A stretch of DNA of 64,000 nucleotides from Cyclobacteriaceae bacterium (GTDB taxonomy: Bacteria > Bacteroidota > Bacteroidia > Cytophagales > Cyclobacteriaceae): contig JAEUUA010000018.1 in the NCBI GenBank assembly GCA_016787755.1, positions 124,001 to 188,000 of the forward strand, in the 5' to 3' direction. Shown here piece by piece: positions 35,973 through 46,099 of this stretch (position 1 is its first letter; each line of letters opens with the position of its first letter). A model generated the notes under the pieces. It saw nothing but the letters and a program-made list of their open reading frames with translations. It had not been told where the DNA came from and ran no database searches. The position numbers and the translations under genes were made by a program.

Positions 35973-37046
35973 ATGTCTAAAAACAATGTAAGTTCATTAC
36001 TGGGTAAAGACGCTGAATCGCTCCTTACACACAAAAGCAAAACTATTTCGAAAGAACAGCTTCATTTACCAGGTCCCGATTTCGTGGATCGTGTTTTTTC
36101 TATTTCAAACAGAAATACTCAAACCATACGAAGCATTCAAACACTTTTCGATCATGGCCGCTTGGGCGGAACCGGGTTCCTTTCCATACTACCCATCGAC
36201 CAGGGGATTGAACACAGTGCCGGAGCTTCGTTTGCAAAAAATCCGATTTACTTCGATCCTGAAAATATTATCAAGCTTGCTATTGAAGGTGAGTGCAATG
36301 CAGTGGCCACTACGTTTGGCGGCTTGGCCATGATGTCGCGCAAGTATGCTCATAAAATTCCCTTCATTGTAAAGATTAATCACAACGAGTTGTTAACATA
36401 CCCAAACAAGGCTGATCAAATTATGTTCGGCTCGGTGGAAGATGCATGGAACCTGGGCGCTGTTGCAGTCGGTGCAACTATATATTTCGGATCGGATAAC
36501 TCGACCCGCCAAATACAGGAAGTAGCAGCTGCTTTTGAACGTGCCCATGAATTAGGAATGGCAACCATTTTATGGTGCTATACTCGCAATTCTGCCTTCA
36601 AAAAAGATGGAATTGATTATCACGTTTCCGCTGACTTAACCGGTCAGGCCAATCATTTAGGTGTTACTATCCAGGCGGATATTATCAAGCAAAAACTTGC
36701 CGAAAATAATGGTGGCTATAAAGCGTTGAATACAGGGGGCAGCAGTTATGGAAAATTAGATGAAAAAATCTATACAGAATTAACCTCCGACCATCCCATT
36801 GACTTATGTCGTTATCAGGTTGCTAATTGCTACATGGGTCGTGCGGGACTTATTAATTCAGGTGGAGACTCAAAAGGAGCAAGCGATATGGCCGATGCCG
36901 TTCGTACTGCGGTGATTAACAAACGTGCCGGTGGCATGGGATTAATCTCAGGACGTAAAGCATTTCAACGCCCGATAAAAGAAGGTGTGGAAATATTACA
37001 AGCTATTCAGGATGTATATCTTGATAAGACCATTGACATAGCATAA
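35973..37046 (+). CDS. fbaB: Class I fructose-bisphosphate aldolase (FbaB type)
   Basis: A 357-aa Schiff-base aldolase of the DhnA/FbaB family, cleaving fructose 1,6-bisphosphate in glycolysis or the reverse in gluconeogenesis. Motifs matching E. coli Fba[16 protein letters not shown] (about 70-84), [58 protein letters not shown], and the C-terminal [18 protein letters not shown]...VQDVYLD-like end. The frame extends upstream, but ATG at 35973 is preferred because it lies just after a promoter, and the extra upstream residues have no family counterpart. It is followed by accD after 89 bp. Confidence 0.93.
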   Translation: MSKNNVSSLLGKDAESLLTHKSKTISKEQLHLPGPDFVDRVFSISNRNTQTIRSIQTLFDHGRLGGTGFLSILPIDQGIEHSAGASFAKNPIYFDPENIIKLAIEGECNAVATTFGGLAMMSRKYAHKIPFIVKINHNELLTYPNKADQIMFGSVEDAWNLGAVAVGATIYFGSDNSTRQIQEVAAAFERAHELGMATILWCYTRNSAFKKDGIDYHVSADLTGQANHLGVTIQADIIKQKLAENNGGYKALNTGGSSYGKLDEKIYTELTSDHPIDLCRYQVANCYMGRAGLINSGGDSKGASDMADAVRTAVINKRAGGMGLISGRKAFQRPIKEGVEILQAIQDVYLDKTIDIA

Positions 37047-37135
37047 CTAATTTGAGAATTTGAAGATGTTGTTAATTTGATGATTACTCTTCCTGTTTTT
37101 ACCCTTTTCAAATCACTTAAATCAACAATTAAAAT

Positions 37136-37975
37136 ATGCCCTGGTTTAAACGCACCGACAAAGGAATCTTAACCCCTACCGAAGCAAAGCGCGAGGTGCC
37201 CGATGGGTTATGGTTTAAATCGCCTGCCGGAAAGATTGTTCATACCCGTGAATTAAAAAACAATGCTTTCGTAGTTCCCGAAGAAGAGTATCACGTAAAG
37301 ATTGGATCGCAAGAATATTTCGAAATTCTATTTGACAACAACGAGTTTACTGAGTTGGACACCCATATGGAATCGGCCGATCCACTTAAGTTTACTGATA
37401 CCAAGGCGTATCCAAAAAGAATAAAAGAATCGCAAGCGAAAACAAACCTGAAAGATGCCGTGCGTACCGCGTATGGTAAAATGGGTGGCATAGATATAAC
37501 CATTGCATGCATGGACTTTAGCTTTATTGGTGGGTCCATGGGTTCTGTAGTGGGAGAAAAAATAGCCCGTGCAATGGAGCACAGTCTTAACACTAGGAAA
37601 CCCATGCTCATGATTTCGCGCTCGGGCGGAGCACGCATGATGGAGGCTGGGTTATCGCTGATGCAAATGGCCAAAACCGCGGCCAAAATTGCATTACTTG
37701 ATGAAGCGAAGATCCCCTATATTTCATTGCTTACCGATCCTACCACCGGAGGCGTTACTGCATCGTATGCAATGCTTGGCGATTTCAATATTGCAGAACC
37801 CAATGCGTTAATTGGTTTTGCAGGTCCGCGCGTCATCCGCGAAACTATTGGAAAAGATTTACCACAAGGATTTCAAAGCTCAGAGTTTGTGTTGGATCAT
37901 GGCTTTCTTGATTTTATTATCGATCGCAGGAATCTAAAAAACAGGCTCACTACTTTATTGAAGATGCTTCAGTAA
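37136..37975 (+). CDS. accD: Acetyl-CoA carboxylase carboxyltransferase beta subunit, zinc-ribbon cysteines missing
   Basis: A 279-aa subunit that, with AccA, transfers the carboxyl group from carboxybiotin to acetyl-CoA, the first step of fatty-acid synthesis. The crotonase-type core is well conserved: [17 protein letters not shown] (about 128-144), [39 protein letters not shown], and [22 protein letters not shown]. The N-terminal region that normally holds a Cys4 zinc ribbon (residues about 22-50: [18 protein letters not shown] and the following stretch) contains no cysteine, although flanking residues align with other AccD proteins. No accA is adjacent. No convincing terminator follows: a CCGGACC/GGTTCGG hairpin just downstream lacks a T tract. 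Confidence 0.93.
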   Translation: MPWFKRTDKGILTPTEAKREVPDGLWFKSPAGKIVHTRELKNNAFVVPEEEYHVKIGSQEYFEILFDNNEFTELDTHMESADPLKFTDTKAYPKRIKESQAKTNLKDAVRTAYGKMGGIDITIACMDFSFIGGSMGSVVGEKIARAMEHSLNTRKPMLMISRSGGARMMEAGLSLMQMAKTAAKIALLDEAKIPYISLLTDPTTGGVTASYAMLGDFNIAEPNALIGFAGPRVIRETIGKDLPQGFQSSEFVLDHGFLDFIIDRRNLKNRLTTLLKMLQ

Positions 37976-38206
37976 AGAAGACAATCTTCCGGACCCTAAT
38001 TTGGTTCGGTCGCGACATGCAGGAGGGTTAACAAAAGCCCACTCATTTCAAATCCCAATCTGTAGTATCCCCGTTTGGTTTGGTAACCAACTCACTACTA
38101 TTTTACTCTCAGCTTCAGTGCGTGCGCATCTGTAATGGGCTATGGCTACCCTAATAGAGTTGATCTAATGCCACCTTATCTTTAACACATTAGGATCAGG
38201 AAGTAA

Positions 38207-38234
38207 GAAAAAAAAGCCCCGATAAAATCGGGGC
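38207..38234 (-). terminator. Rho-independent terminator of SusCD operon 1
   Basis: On the minus strand, an 8-bp GC-rich stem (GCCCCGAT/ATCGGGGC, 38216-38223 and 38227-38234) with a 3-nt loop, followed by eight T residues. It lies 31 bp after the stop of the last gene of the operon. Confidence 0.9.
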
Positions 38235-38265
38235 CTTTCAATTTAATAAAGATTGGGTCTACCTA

Positions 38266-39291
38266 TTAGTTGCAACTTCCACTCGGGGAAGTTGTTAGAG
38301 TGGTAGGCCATGTCTTTGAATCCGATCTTGTGAGTGTTGTTGTACCTCCATCACCATACGTATTTACCCATTTAATGGTAAGTACGGTGGAAGTTACACT
38401 CATTACTGTTATTGTATAAGAATCTCCATACTGATCTGTTCCCTTAATGGATAAGAAATCACATGCATCACTCAATCTGAGCGATCCTAAAGCTGGAGAA
38501 TCTCCATAGGCAGCCGCGAATACTCCAAAAGAAAAATCAGTTAATGTGTAACTGCCCTCAGAACCTTCAGTTGCCGTTCCCGAACCTGTTGGGTTACCAG
38601 CGAATGGAGCGCCTGCGCGGAACATAGAGGTTGTTGAGTAGTTATAGGTTCCTCCTAAATTAGAATCACACACAACACCCCAGGCATACTTACAATTGGA
38701 ACCTGGAAATTCGTTACAAACACTGGGAGACCATGAATCAAACTTTCGGCCATCCGCTGTATACACAATCCACTTTAGCGAAAACACATCGCCTGCCAAA
38801 AAGGGACTGGATGGAGTTCGTGCCGGTTTCAACGTGTTACTGAACACATCCACTTCGGTTCCGCAATAATTATACTTGTTGTTCTTGTACAACTGGTACA
38901 CATCATTTTGCGTAATTGTAACGCCCACATCAGCCCTGTTAGCGGGTACTGCAGCGCCTTCAATAGTTTTAAACAACTTTCCTGCTGAGCCACCATGCTT
39001 AGCCAATGCCGGATTGTTATCTACATCCACGTACCCTTCATCGAAGGTTAAAAAGAACTCAATCTTTGTTACCGTATTTGCTCCATCAATGGAAATCCAA
39101 CGGAAGTTAAGATTCAGTGGAGTAGCCGGTGACCCGTTTACAAAACTTGCAGAAGATCCTGTTTGTCTTGTCGCATACGTGTTCACTCCTGTCTCCCAGT
39201 CTGGCACTATCTGCAGGCTGTCATCCTTACAGGAAATAAAGCCGATTAGCAGACCAGCGCAAATCAATATTATCTTATTTACTTTTTTCAT
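38266..39291 (-). CDS. SusCD-associated surface lipoprotein, unknown function (operon 1)
   Basis: A 341-aa lipoprotein: signal peptide with lipobox Ile-Ser-Cys, Cys-21. The mature part looks beta-rich, with short segments VPDWETGVNTYATRQ, FFLTFDEGYVDVDNNP, and GDVFSLKWIVYTADGRKFDSW, a Gly/Thr-rich half (SLGSLRLSDACDFL region, TVTSTVLTIKW-like) and a Ser-Cys-Asn end. It shares N-terminal layout and the KW/VK-x-Y-x-x-x-GR-x-F segment with the lipoprotein at 44690, so the two are probably diverged paralogues. By position it is the third gene of a SusC-SusD-lipoprotein trio and may act like SusE/SusF as an accessory ligand-binding protein; this is inference. It is 12 bp after the SusD gene. Confidence 0.72.
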   Translation of the reverse strand: MKKVNKIILICAGLLIGFISCKDDSLQIVPDWETGVNTYATRQTGSSASFVNGSPATPLNLNFRWISIDGANTVTKIEFFLTFDEGYVDVDNNPALAKHGGSAGKLFKTIEGAAVPANRADVGVTITQNDVYQLYKNNKYNYCGTEVDVFSNTLKPARTPSSPFLAGDVFSLKWIVYTADGRKFDSWSPSVCNEFPGSNCKYAWGVVCDSNLGGTYNYSTTSMFRAGAPFAGNPTGSGTATEGSEGSYTLTDFSFGVFAAAYGDSPALGSLRLSDACDFLSIKGTDQYGDSYTITVMSVTSTVLTIKWVNTYGDGGTTTLTRSDSKTWPTTLTTSPSGSCN

Positions 39292-39303
39292 TTGTATTTC
39301 CTT

Positions 39304-41007
39304 TTATTTAACAAACTGGAATTTTAAAGCATCCCAGAAAACTGGTCCCGTTGCAGGATTATCATACGCCTTGGTAGGTGTATTTGGATTCAGGTTAAGT
39401 TCGTCTTGCGCATATGGAATGGTCAAGGCAAAATTTCCTGGCAACTGAAGTGGCGCCTGCAAATCTCCAGGTAACCCTGTTCTGCGGAACGTATTGTACA
39501 GTTCCATACCATTACCTGTGTTGCAGAACCATGCCTGCTTTAAAGCAACAGCTAACTTTGCGGAGTTAGTGGTGGCATTTGTGAACTGAGTAGTCCATCC
39601 GGTTACATATGTACTAATACTTGCAGCCGACATAGCGGTTGCACCTGTATCCTTTGTAGTAAAGGTGTTAACCTTAGCAAATTGCTCGTTCATGGCCGCT
39701 GTAAATAACTGAGTTGCTGTCTGGGTTGGGTGGGTAACACCCAATGTTAACATGGCCTCAATTTGCCAGAATTTAACCATCCATGAGGTAGCGATTGGGA
39801 AAATACCATCACCACGCCCCTTGTTATTATTTGCCGGTTCTGGTGCATCGTCATACAATCCACCATAAGGATACAAGCCATGAGCTGTACGAATATCGGT
39901 ATCGTTCGGAATACCAGATGGATCAGCTCTGTCCCTCCCAAAAAACCCTGCTAGATATTCCTTCTGAGCCGTGGTTAATTCACCTGGAGTTTTTCCATAC
40001 AATCCCTGGCTTACGTAATTGCTCAAAGGAAAGTAGTTGTAAATACAATCTGATCGTTGTGAGCAAGGAATGGTTTGCTTTTGCGTAGCATCAGCAGGAT
40101 CTAATACTGTTTTTGTCTGTCGCTTAATATAGAACGGGAGACGTGGATCATTATTTACCAGCAATTCATACATCCATTGATGTGCCTGATATCCTCCTCC
40201 GTAGCTAGCAGTTCTCATTGCATAATCCGGGTGACGATAATCGGGTGAAATGGCAGAACTGAATTGGAATAAAAAATCATCGGCAGCTGAGGTGATAAGC
40301 CCAGCCTGATCGTTCATTAAAGCCTGAATAGCCACTGTGTTGTTTTGAACCAATCGGGTCTGCAACAACAACTTTAATTTTAACGATTTAGCCGCTTTAA
40401 TCCATTTGGTAGCATTACCACTATAAATAACATCCCCTGTGATGTTTGGACTTGCCAAGGCCAAGTTTGCAATTGCCTTATCTAGATTTGCAATGCAATC
40501 AGCATAAATAGCTGCATCGTCATCATACACCGGAGTTTTGATTTGCGGCTTTGCATCGCCCTTAAACGCTTCGGAGTAAGGAATATCACCCCACCAATCA
40601 ACCATTACGCTAAACATATATGCCTTCAACACCTGGGCAATACCAAGGTATCTTGGCTGATCTGATTTTCCATCTCCATTAGCATCCACATCGACAGCCT
40701 GAATCAATTTATCCAAGTCCTTGAGTGGTCCTACATATAACCCATTCCAGGATCCATTCCAGGATTGGTTATTGAAAAAGAAATTGTCACTGGCATCTGT
40801 CTGCACAGTAAAGCCCATACCCGTACCATTGAAATTGCCCACCAAAGAAGCAATTCCATCCACCTCAACGTTATTTAACAATAAGGCAGGTGACACCGAT
40901 GAAGGATTATTAGGGTCTGTGTTGATGTCCAGATCAAACAAATCGCAGCTTGATACGGAAAAGAGGAACACAACCCCCATTAATATACTTAAACTTTTAC
41001 GTTTCAT
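39304..41007 (-). CDS. SusD/RagB-family nutrient-binding lipoprotein (operon 1)
   Basis: A 567-aa outer-membrane lipoprotein (lipobox Val-Ser-Ser-Cys, Cys-21) that caps the SusC channel and captures substrate. Family signs: the NTDPNNPSSVSPALLLNN stretch soon after the lipid anchor, a TPR-rich helical core with DWWGDIPYSEAFKG, AKSLKLKLLLQTRLVQ, and a C-terminal WFCNTGNGMELYNTFRRTGLP region. It is the SusD-like_2 type. The ATG at 41007 is chosen since it starts the signal peptide directly; an upstream in-frame ATG adds nine unrelated residues. It lies 37 bp after the susC-like gene. Confidence 0.9.
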   Translation of the reverse strand: MKRKSLSILMGVVFLFSVSSCDLFDLDINTDPNNPSSVSPALLLNNVEVDGIASLVGNFNGTGMGFTVQTDASDNFFFNNQSWNGSWNGLYVGPLKDLDKLIQAVDVDANGDGKSDQPRYLGIAQVLKAYMFSVMVDWWGDIPYSEAFKGDAKPQIKTPVYDDDAAIYADCIANLDKAIANLALASPNITGDVIYSGNATKWIKAAKSLKLKLLLQTRLVQNNTVAIQALMNDQAGLITSAADDFLFQFSSAISPDYRHPDYAMRTASYGGGYQAHQWMYELLVNNDPRLPFYIKRQTKTVLDPADATQKQTIPCSQRSDCIYNYFPLSNYVSQGLYGKTPGELTTAQKEYLAGFFGRDRADPSGIPNDTDIRTAHGLYPYGGLYDDAPEPANNNKGRGDGIFPIATSWMVKFWQIEAMLTLGVTHPTQTATQLFTAAMNEQFAKVNTFTTKDTGATAMSAASISTYVTGWTTQFTNATTNSAKLAVALKQAWFCNTGNGMELYNTFRRTGLPGDLQAPLQLPGNFALTIPYAQDELNLNPNTPTKAYDNPATGPVFWDALKFQFVK

Positions 41008-41044
41008 ATTTTTCTCATTTATAGAATTAAACATTCCCTTTCAC

Positions 41045-44000
41045 TTAGAACGTTAGTGAAAGGTTAAATCCATAACGCTTCGTTGTAGGAGTTGCTCCAT
41101 ACTCAAAGCCCTGAATGTTAGAATCAGCAGCTTCACTTAGGAACTCAGGATCAAGATTCAAATCTTGCAACACGTTAGGAGCCTTCCACCATAGGTTACG
41201 GCCAGAAACCGAAACACGAGCTGAACCAAATGGAGTTTTGGAAAGTATGGATTTGGGAATGGTATACCCCAAGCTAACTTCACGAAGACGGATTACTGTA
41301 CCATCATATACGTTTACTTCATCCGCTCCGTAAGCACCCCATCCATTGCTGAAGTGGGAGTCAAAAGCAGTAATAGGAGTCGTGTTCTTGATCTTGTTTC
41401 CTTGATCATCCAGTACAGGCTGATAGGTAGCAGGATCGCCATAAACACCCGGTACTACACGCAAGGCTTCGCGCTCGGCAGAGAAGGCTAACTGACCACG
41501 AAGAATTAACGAGGCTCCTGTAAAAGAGTAGAAATCACCACCTTGCTTCCAGTCAATCAATGCAGACAAAGTAAACCCTTTCCATGATAAGGTATTCGTC
41601 CAACCTAAGTTGAAGTCAGGATTTGGATTACCAATAATGGTAGACTTAGCCGCATTGAAAGGCATACCCGTATCCTTATCAATCAAAATGTTTCCTTCTG
41701 CATCACGTGCTTGGGCAGTTCCAAAAATTTGGCCATAAGGCTGACCGTTTCTATGAATGGTACCAAATGTTGACGCTGCACCACCGATGAAAATTTCACC
41801 TGTAGGACCTGCATCTACCACCTCTGTGCGAATGCGGGAGAAAGCAACATACGAGTTCCAGGTAAAGCCACTGGCTGTAGAAACAGGAGTAGCATCAAAC
41901 CCAATTTCCCAACCTTTATTATCAAGACGACCCACGTTTACCCACTCCTGGCTGAAACCACTTGAGCGAGTTACAGAAGCCTGTGCTATTTGCTCAGTTG
42001 ACTGGCGGTGGAAATAAGTCAAGTCTAATCCGATCTTGCCATTTAGGAATTTCAAATCAGTTCCCACCTCATACTCTGTTGTAAACTCAGGTTTTAGGTT
42101 TGGGTTACCTAACGTGTTTTGCAAGCCGGCCCGGTTTGTGAATGTTCCGCCCGGTGTAGTGTAAGGAGTATTGATGAAGTAATTGGTAACTGTTCTATAA
42201 GGACCAGCGTCATTACCCACCTTGGTAGCTGCCAAGCGCACTTTACCTGAACTCAAAACTGTATTTGGAATAGAGAGGGCATCACTAAATACAAAAGAAA
42301 CGCTGGCTCCAGGATAGAAGTAGCTATTGTTTTCTTTTGGCAATGTGGATGACCAGTCGTTACGACCCACCAGGTTTAAGAACAAATAATCTTTGTATGA
42401 TAATGACATATCAAAATACGCTCCATACAATCTTCTTAGAGAAGAGAAGTCATAATTTACTTGTTGTTGAGAAGTAGCATTGGTTAGATAAAGGCCGGCC
42501 TGAATAATTTGGTTACCGGTAACTCTTCTACGGGAAAGTTCACGTTCGTTATTATTAAAACCAACTAACGCCCTAAACGATAAGTCTTCACTGAATTCTT
42601 TATTTACGGTTGCGATGTAGTTGAAGTCAATCTCTGTATTCGTTAAGTCTTCCGTCCATACCCTGCCCAAAGGAACCGATGACCCCCCCGGACGATTGAT
42701 ACTTCTTCTCGCTTCAGAGTAGGTATTAACCCCCCCTTTCACCATCAATTCTAACCATGGAGTAACATCATATTTAGCGGTAATATTTCCATACACCCGA
42801 TTTAAATCACTTGTATAGATATTGTACTTAGCAATCCAAAGTGGGTTGTCTAACGCACGATAGAACATATTTGATCCATCTACCGGGCTTTCGAATGGCA
42901 GACCATTCAAATCAAAATTTCTAGGCAAATAAAATAGACGGGCATAGATAGACGAAGAACCTTCACCTCCATAATAATCATTGAATGCACTCGCAGCAGA
43001 CTGAGGTGATTTTTGAGATGTCTTTACGTAGTTCACGTTACCTGAGAGGAATAATCCATTCTCCAAGGTAGAGCTACCTCCAAAATACAAAGTCGTGCGG
43101 GTTGCTTCCTGATTAGGCACAAAACCTTCCTGATTCATGCGCGAGAAACCGGCATTTATAGAAGATTTTTCATTACCACTACTAATGTTCAGAGAGTTCT
43201 CAACCTGCTTTCCGGTTTTAAAAAACCCGCCTATTATGTCATGCGGCTCAATCTTATAAGGGGCTGGGTATCCATCAGCGTCCATTAATTCTGGAAATAA
43301 TGCTCTCGATCCTAAGCCTACAGGAAAGCCATTAGCCGTAAGCGGGTTAGGAGCAAATCCATCAGGATAAGGTTGACCATTTTTGGTGCCTGTTCCGTAA
43401 ATACCTGTTCCGGTATATGTTCCATACCTCTTAGTATAAGCTGTACCATATTGAGCATTTAACCGATCAACATGATCAGGAAAAGGAGCACCCCAGTTTC
43501 CAATGAAACCACCGTTATACACCTGGTTAGAACCCTGGGTATAAACATCCTGGTAATTTGGAATGCCGGAAATTTCAGTAAAGTTTAAGGAACCGTTGTA
43601 GGTAATTTCCATTCCCTTTTTAGTGTTCTTTTTACCAGCCTTTGTTGTGATCACAACCACCCCATTGGTGGCACGTGAACCATACAACGCAGCAGCAGCA
43701 GCACCTTTCAGCACAGTCAATGACTCAATGTTGTTAGGGTCAATGTCAAATGCCCGGTTTGAGAACACGGTGTTTTCTGATGAACCCCCAGAAGCATTCA
43801 CCGAGTTATCGAATGGAATACCATCTACCACAAAAAGCGGCTGCGTATTACCGGTTAGGGAAGATGCGCCTCGAATATTAATCTTGGTAGATTGACCCGG
43901 AGCACCACCACCACCAACGATATTTACGCCAGGCATTTTGCCCTGCAACGCTCTCAACGGATCTACTTCAGAACGTTGGGAAATCTTGTCAGCGCTTACT

Positions 44001-44371
44001 CCTGCCACAGAATAGCCAAGAGCCTTCTTTTCGCGCTCAATACCAACCGCAGTAACAACCACTTCGGTTAATTGCTGCACATCCAGGCCAAGGCCAATGT
44101 CAACAGTTGAACGCTCTCCAATGGCAACTTCTTTTGTTTGAAGTCCAATGAAAGAGAACACCAAACTACCTCCGGTTGCGGGTACAGTTAGTCTATAGTT
44201 ACCATCAGCATCGGTAACCGTTCCGTTTGTGGTTCCTTTAAGAACCACGTTTACTCCGGGTATAGAGGAGCCATCTTCTGCGGCTGTTACTCTACCCGAA
44301 ACCACTCGATCTTGAGCCCAGGCACTGAGCACAAAAACAAATGAGAAGCATACTAGTAAAATCTTCTTCAT
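41045..44371 (-). CDS. SusC/RagA-family TonB-linked outer-membrane transporter (operon 1)
   Basis: An 1108-aa TonB-dependent transporter. Signal peptide about residues 1-19 (ending Ala-Trp-Ala-Gln); carboxypeptidase-like domain about 22-105 (GRVTAAEDGSSIPGVNVVLKG); SusC signature and plug about 115-235 (EREKKALGYSVAGV, GQSTKINIRGASSLTGN, QPLFVVDGIPFDN, VLKGAAAAALYGSRATNGVVVITTK); then the beta-barrel, ending FNLSLTF. It imports the ligand bound by the adjacent SusD. Its N-terminal 100 residues are nearly the same as those of the transporter at 47966, so the operons are related by duplication. No promoter box of the TAnnTTTG type was found upstream. Confidence 0.94.
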   Translation of the reverse strand: MKKILLVCFSFVFVLSAWAQDRVVSGRVTAAEDGSSIPGVNVVLKGTTNGTVTDADGNYRLTVPATGGSLVFSFIGLQTKEVAIGERSTVDIGLGLDVQQLTEVVVTAVGIEREKKALGYSVAGVSADKISQRSEVDPLRALQGKMPGVNIVGGGGAPGQSTKINIRGASSLTGNTQPLFVVDGIPFDNSVNASGGSSENTVFSNRAFDIDPNNIESLTVLKGAAAAALYGSRATNGVVVITTKAGKKNTKKGMEITYNGSLNFTEISGIPNYQDVYTQGSNQVYNGGFIGNWGAPFPDHVDRLNAQYGTAYTKRYGTYTGTGIYGTGTKNGQPYPDGFAPNPLTANGFPVGLGSRALFPELMDADGYPAPYKIEPHDIIGGFFKTGKQVENSLNISSGNEKSSINAGFSRMNQEGFVPNQEATRTTLYFGGSSTLENGLFLSGNVNYVKTSQKSPQSAASAFNDYYGGEGSSSIYARLFYLPRNFDLNGLPFESPVDGSNMFYRALDNPLWIAKYNIYTSDLNRVYGNITAKYDVTPWLELMVKGGVNTYSEARRSINRPGGSSVPLGRVWTEDLTNTEIDFNYIATVNKEFSEDLSFRALVGFNNNERELSRRRVTGNQIIQAGLYLTNATSQQQVNYDFSSLRRLYGAYFDMSLSYKDYLFLNLVGRNDWSSTLPKENNSYFYPGASVSFVFSDALSIPNTVLSSGKVRLAATKVGNDAGPYRTVTNYFINTPYTTPGGTFTNRAGLQNTLGNPNLKPEFTTEYEVGTDLKFLNGKIGLDLTYFHRQSTEQIAQASVTRSSGFSQEWVNVGRLDNKGWEIGFDATPVSTASGFTWNSYVAFSRIRTEVVDAGPTGEIFIGGAASTFGTIHRNGQPYGQIFGTAQARDAEGNILIDKDTGMPFNAAKSTIIGNPNPDFNLGWTNTLSWKGFTLSALIDWKQGGDFYSFTGASLILRGQLAFSAEREALRVVPGVYGDPATYQPVLDDQGNKIKNTTPITAFDSHFSNGWGAYGADEVNVYDGTVIRLREVSLGYTIPKSILSKTPFGSARVSVSGRNLWWKAPNVLQDLNLDPEFLSEAADSNIQGFEYGATPTTKRYGFNLSLTF

Positions 44372-44689
44372 AGGTTAAGATTTAGATTTAGGTTTAAAAT
44401 GAACCTGAAAGTTAATTGATAATTCCTAAACAGAAAATACTTTTTATGTATTAATCCAAAATATTGTATGGCACAATTGTGTTAATTCCGAACATCCTTC
44501 GTTTGTACTGCAAAAAAAAGGGAAATTTTGAATTTGAGAATTCATTCAGGCCTGGAACAAAAAAATCTAAATTCCAACCACCTTGTTTCAATTATCGGAT
44601 GAGTTATTTGGATTTTAGGTTAAAAAATAAGGCTACCCCCTTACCGATGGAGGGTAGGGGTAGCCTTATAAAACTGAAAATAGAATTAG
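44372..44689. other. Intergenic region between the two SusCD operons
   Basis: 318 bp between the start of the operon-1 transporter and the end of the operon-2 lipoprotein, both read leftward. It contains the operon-2 terminator (44621-44667) and the leader/promoter region of operon 1, AT-rich, with the palindrome CACAATTGTG at 44472-44481. A 78-codon rightward open frame crosses the terminator stem and is not credible as a gene. Confidence 0.7.
44621..44667 (-). terminator. Rho-independent terminator of SusCD operon 2
   Basis: On the minus strand, an 11-bp stem AAGGCTACCCC/GGGGTAGCCTT (44629-44639 and 44657-44667) with a 17-nt loop, followed by a T tract (complement of 44622-44627). It lies about 23 bp beyond the stop of the operon-2 lipoprotein gene. 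Confidence 0.88.
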
Positions 44690-46087
44690 TTAAAGCTTAG
44701 TTAACGAAAGCGCAATGCGCGTATACCAATTGCAGTAACCATTTCTTCGACCGTATTCATCTACATCATCGTCAACAGTAATTGTAAAGACATCTCCCGG
44801 AGTCAGGCCGTCACGATCGGTACGATAGTGTCCACGATTAGGAAATGCCCTTCTGGGTATCCCCAAAGGCATTCCAGCATCCCCCGAAAAAGTGCCTGGA
44901 TTCCCTGCAGTTACTACCGCAGCGCCTGCCGTCATTTGATAAAACTGACGCTCTGAAGTACAGTTAATACCTGTGTTGGCTAAGGAAACAAATACGGTTC
45001 CGAGGTTGGCATTAGTAGTTCCAGCCGGAAAGCCTAACCCCCCCGCAGTAGTTGCAGCCTGCATAGTTGCCAATGCCGCTGGTGGAGTTGCTCCCGGGTA
45101 GCCTGCTCCTGTCACATTCAATACTGCCTGTTCTAGATTAATAATCATGGTAATTGATTGACCCCGGTAGTTGCACGTAAGCTGTCGTTGGCTTGAAAGG
45201 CCACCCGGTACCAGAGATAAGGTAACTGTTTGTGTGGAATCAGTAGTCGAATTACCAAAGACGAAGGGACGCATCCATCCTTGGGCAAACGTTCTTAAAA
45301 TTTGCAGGTTATTTGCATTGGTGGCCAGATCCGGAACCCAACGCCCTACCTGTGCCATTCGATAGGTACCGGTATAAGCATTTGTGTTACCCGTTGTTGT
45401 AACCTGTTGGATAAGCGTTGTATAAAGCATAGGACTATTATAGAACTGCCCGCCAGTTAAGTTGGGTGTAATGTTAGCCTCATTGGAGTTTCCAAGCCTA
45501 GGAGAGGCAGCCACCTGTGGATTATTAACCGTGAAGGTGCGTCCCTGTTTATCGTAGATCTTTACGCGAAAAATTATCCGATCTCCAATGGATAGACTCC
45601 CAGGAAAAGCCACTGCAGGACAAACATCCGGAAAGATATTTGAGCAAGTAGTTCCATCGGGATCAGTAGTTAAAGTAGCTAAGGCAGCCAACGTTTCGGT
45701 TGCCGTAATTTTTATAGGAGTTGACCTTAAATACTCACTGTAGCTGGGCTTTGGCACTTTTGCAAACCCCATTGCTGAAGCAGTTAGCGTTTTTACCAAC
45801 ACCTCATTTGTGATAAACCCCGTTGCCCCCGACCGGTGTGTTGCAAAAAAATCAACACGAACCAAATCAGCACCGAAATTGCGATCTACTGACTCGTAAA
45901 TCGCTTCAAAACCACTTCCCGTAAGATCGTTGATATCCCACACATTAGAAGTAATTTTATAGACACGTAAGTACGAGCCCGTTTCCCTGTTGTCATAGGG
46001 TAATGGAAACAAATCTTTATTAGGCTCACAAGCCGTAAAGGCCCCTACAAGAAATGTGACAAATAGATATATAATCTTCTTTTTCAT
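44690..46087 (-). CDS. SusCD-associated surface lipoprotein, unknown function (operon 2)
   Basis: A 465-aa lipoprotein (Cys-20 after Phe-Thr-Ala). Near the anchor it has LFPLPYDNRETGSYLRVYKI, comparable to the PDWETGVNTYATR stretch of the operon-1 lipoprotein, then a VDFFATHRSGATGF segment and IIFRVKIYDKQGRTFTV, comparable to LKWIVYTADGRKF. The C-terminal half is Gly/Thr/Ala-rich and ends with TPGDVFTITVDDDVDEYGRRNGYCNWYTRIALSLTKL. I recognise no named domain. It is the last gene of operon 2, 13 bp after the SusD gene, and a terminator follows. A role as accessory surface ligand-binding protein is inferred from position. Confidence 0.7.
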   Translation of the reverse strand: MKKKIIYLFVTFLVGAFTACEPNKDLFPLPYDNRETGSYLRVYKITSNVWDINDLTGSGFEAIYESVDRNFGADLVRVDFFATHRSGATGFITNEVLVKTLTASAMGFAKVPKPSYSEYLRSTPIKITATETLAALATLTTDPDGTTCSNIFPDVCPAVAFPGSLSIGDRIIFRVKIYDKQGRTFTVNNPQVAASPRLGNSNEANITPNLTGGQFYNSPMLYTTLIQQVTTTGNTNAYTGTYRMAQVGRWVPDLATNANNLQILRTFAQGWMRPFVFGNSTTDSTQTVTLSLVPGGLSSQRQLTCNYRGQSITMIINLEQAVLNVTGAGYPGATPPAALATMQAATTAGGLGFPAGTTNANLGTVFVSLANTGINCTSERQFYQMTAGAAVVTAGNPGTFSGDAGMPLGIPRRAFPNRGHYRTDRDGLTPGDVFTITVDDDVDEYGRRNGYCNWYTRIALSLTKL

Positions 46088-46099
46088 AGTGATGCTTTT

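Noticed and set aside
37998..38020. CCGGACC/GGTTCGG hairpin after accD as terminator
   Set aside because: No T tract follows, so it is not supported as an intrinsic terminator.
44472..44481. Palindrome CACAATTGTG upstream of SusC operon 1 as an operator
   Set aside because: Ten AT-rich bases can arise by chance and no second copy was found near operon 2.
44464..44700. A 78-codon rightward open frame between the SusCD operons
   Set aside because: It crosses the long terminator stem of operon 2 and overlaps the 3' end of the lipoprotein gene; the product has no coherent features.
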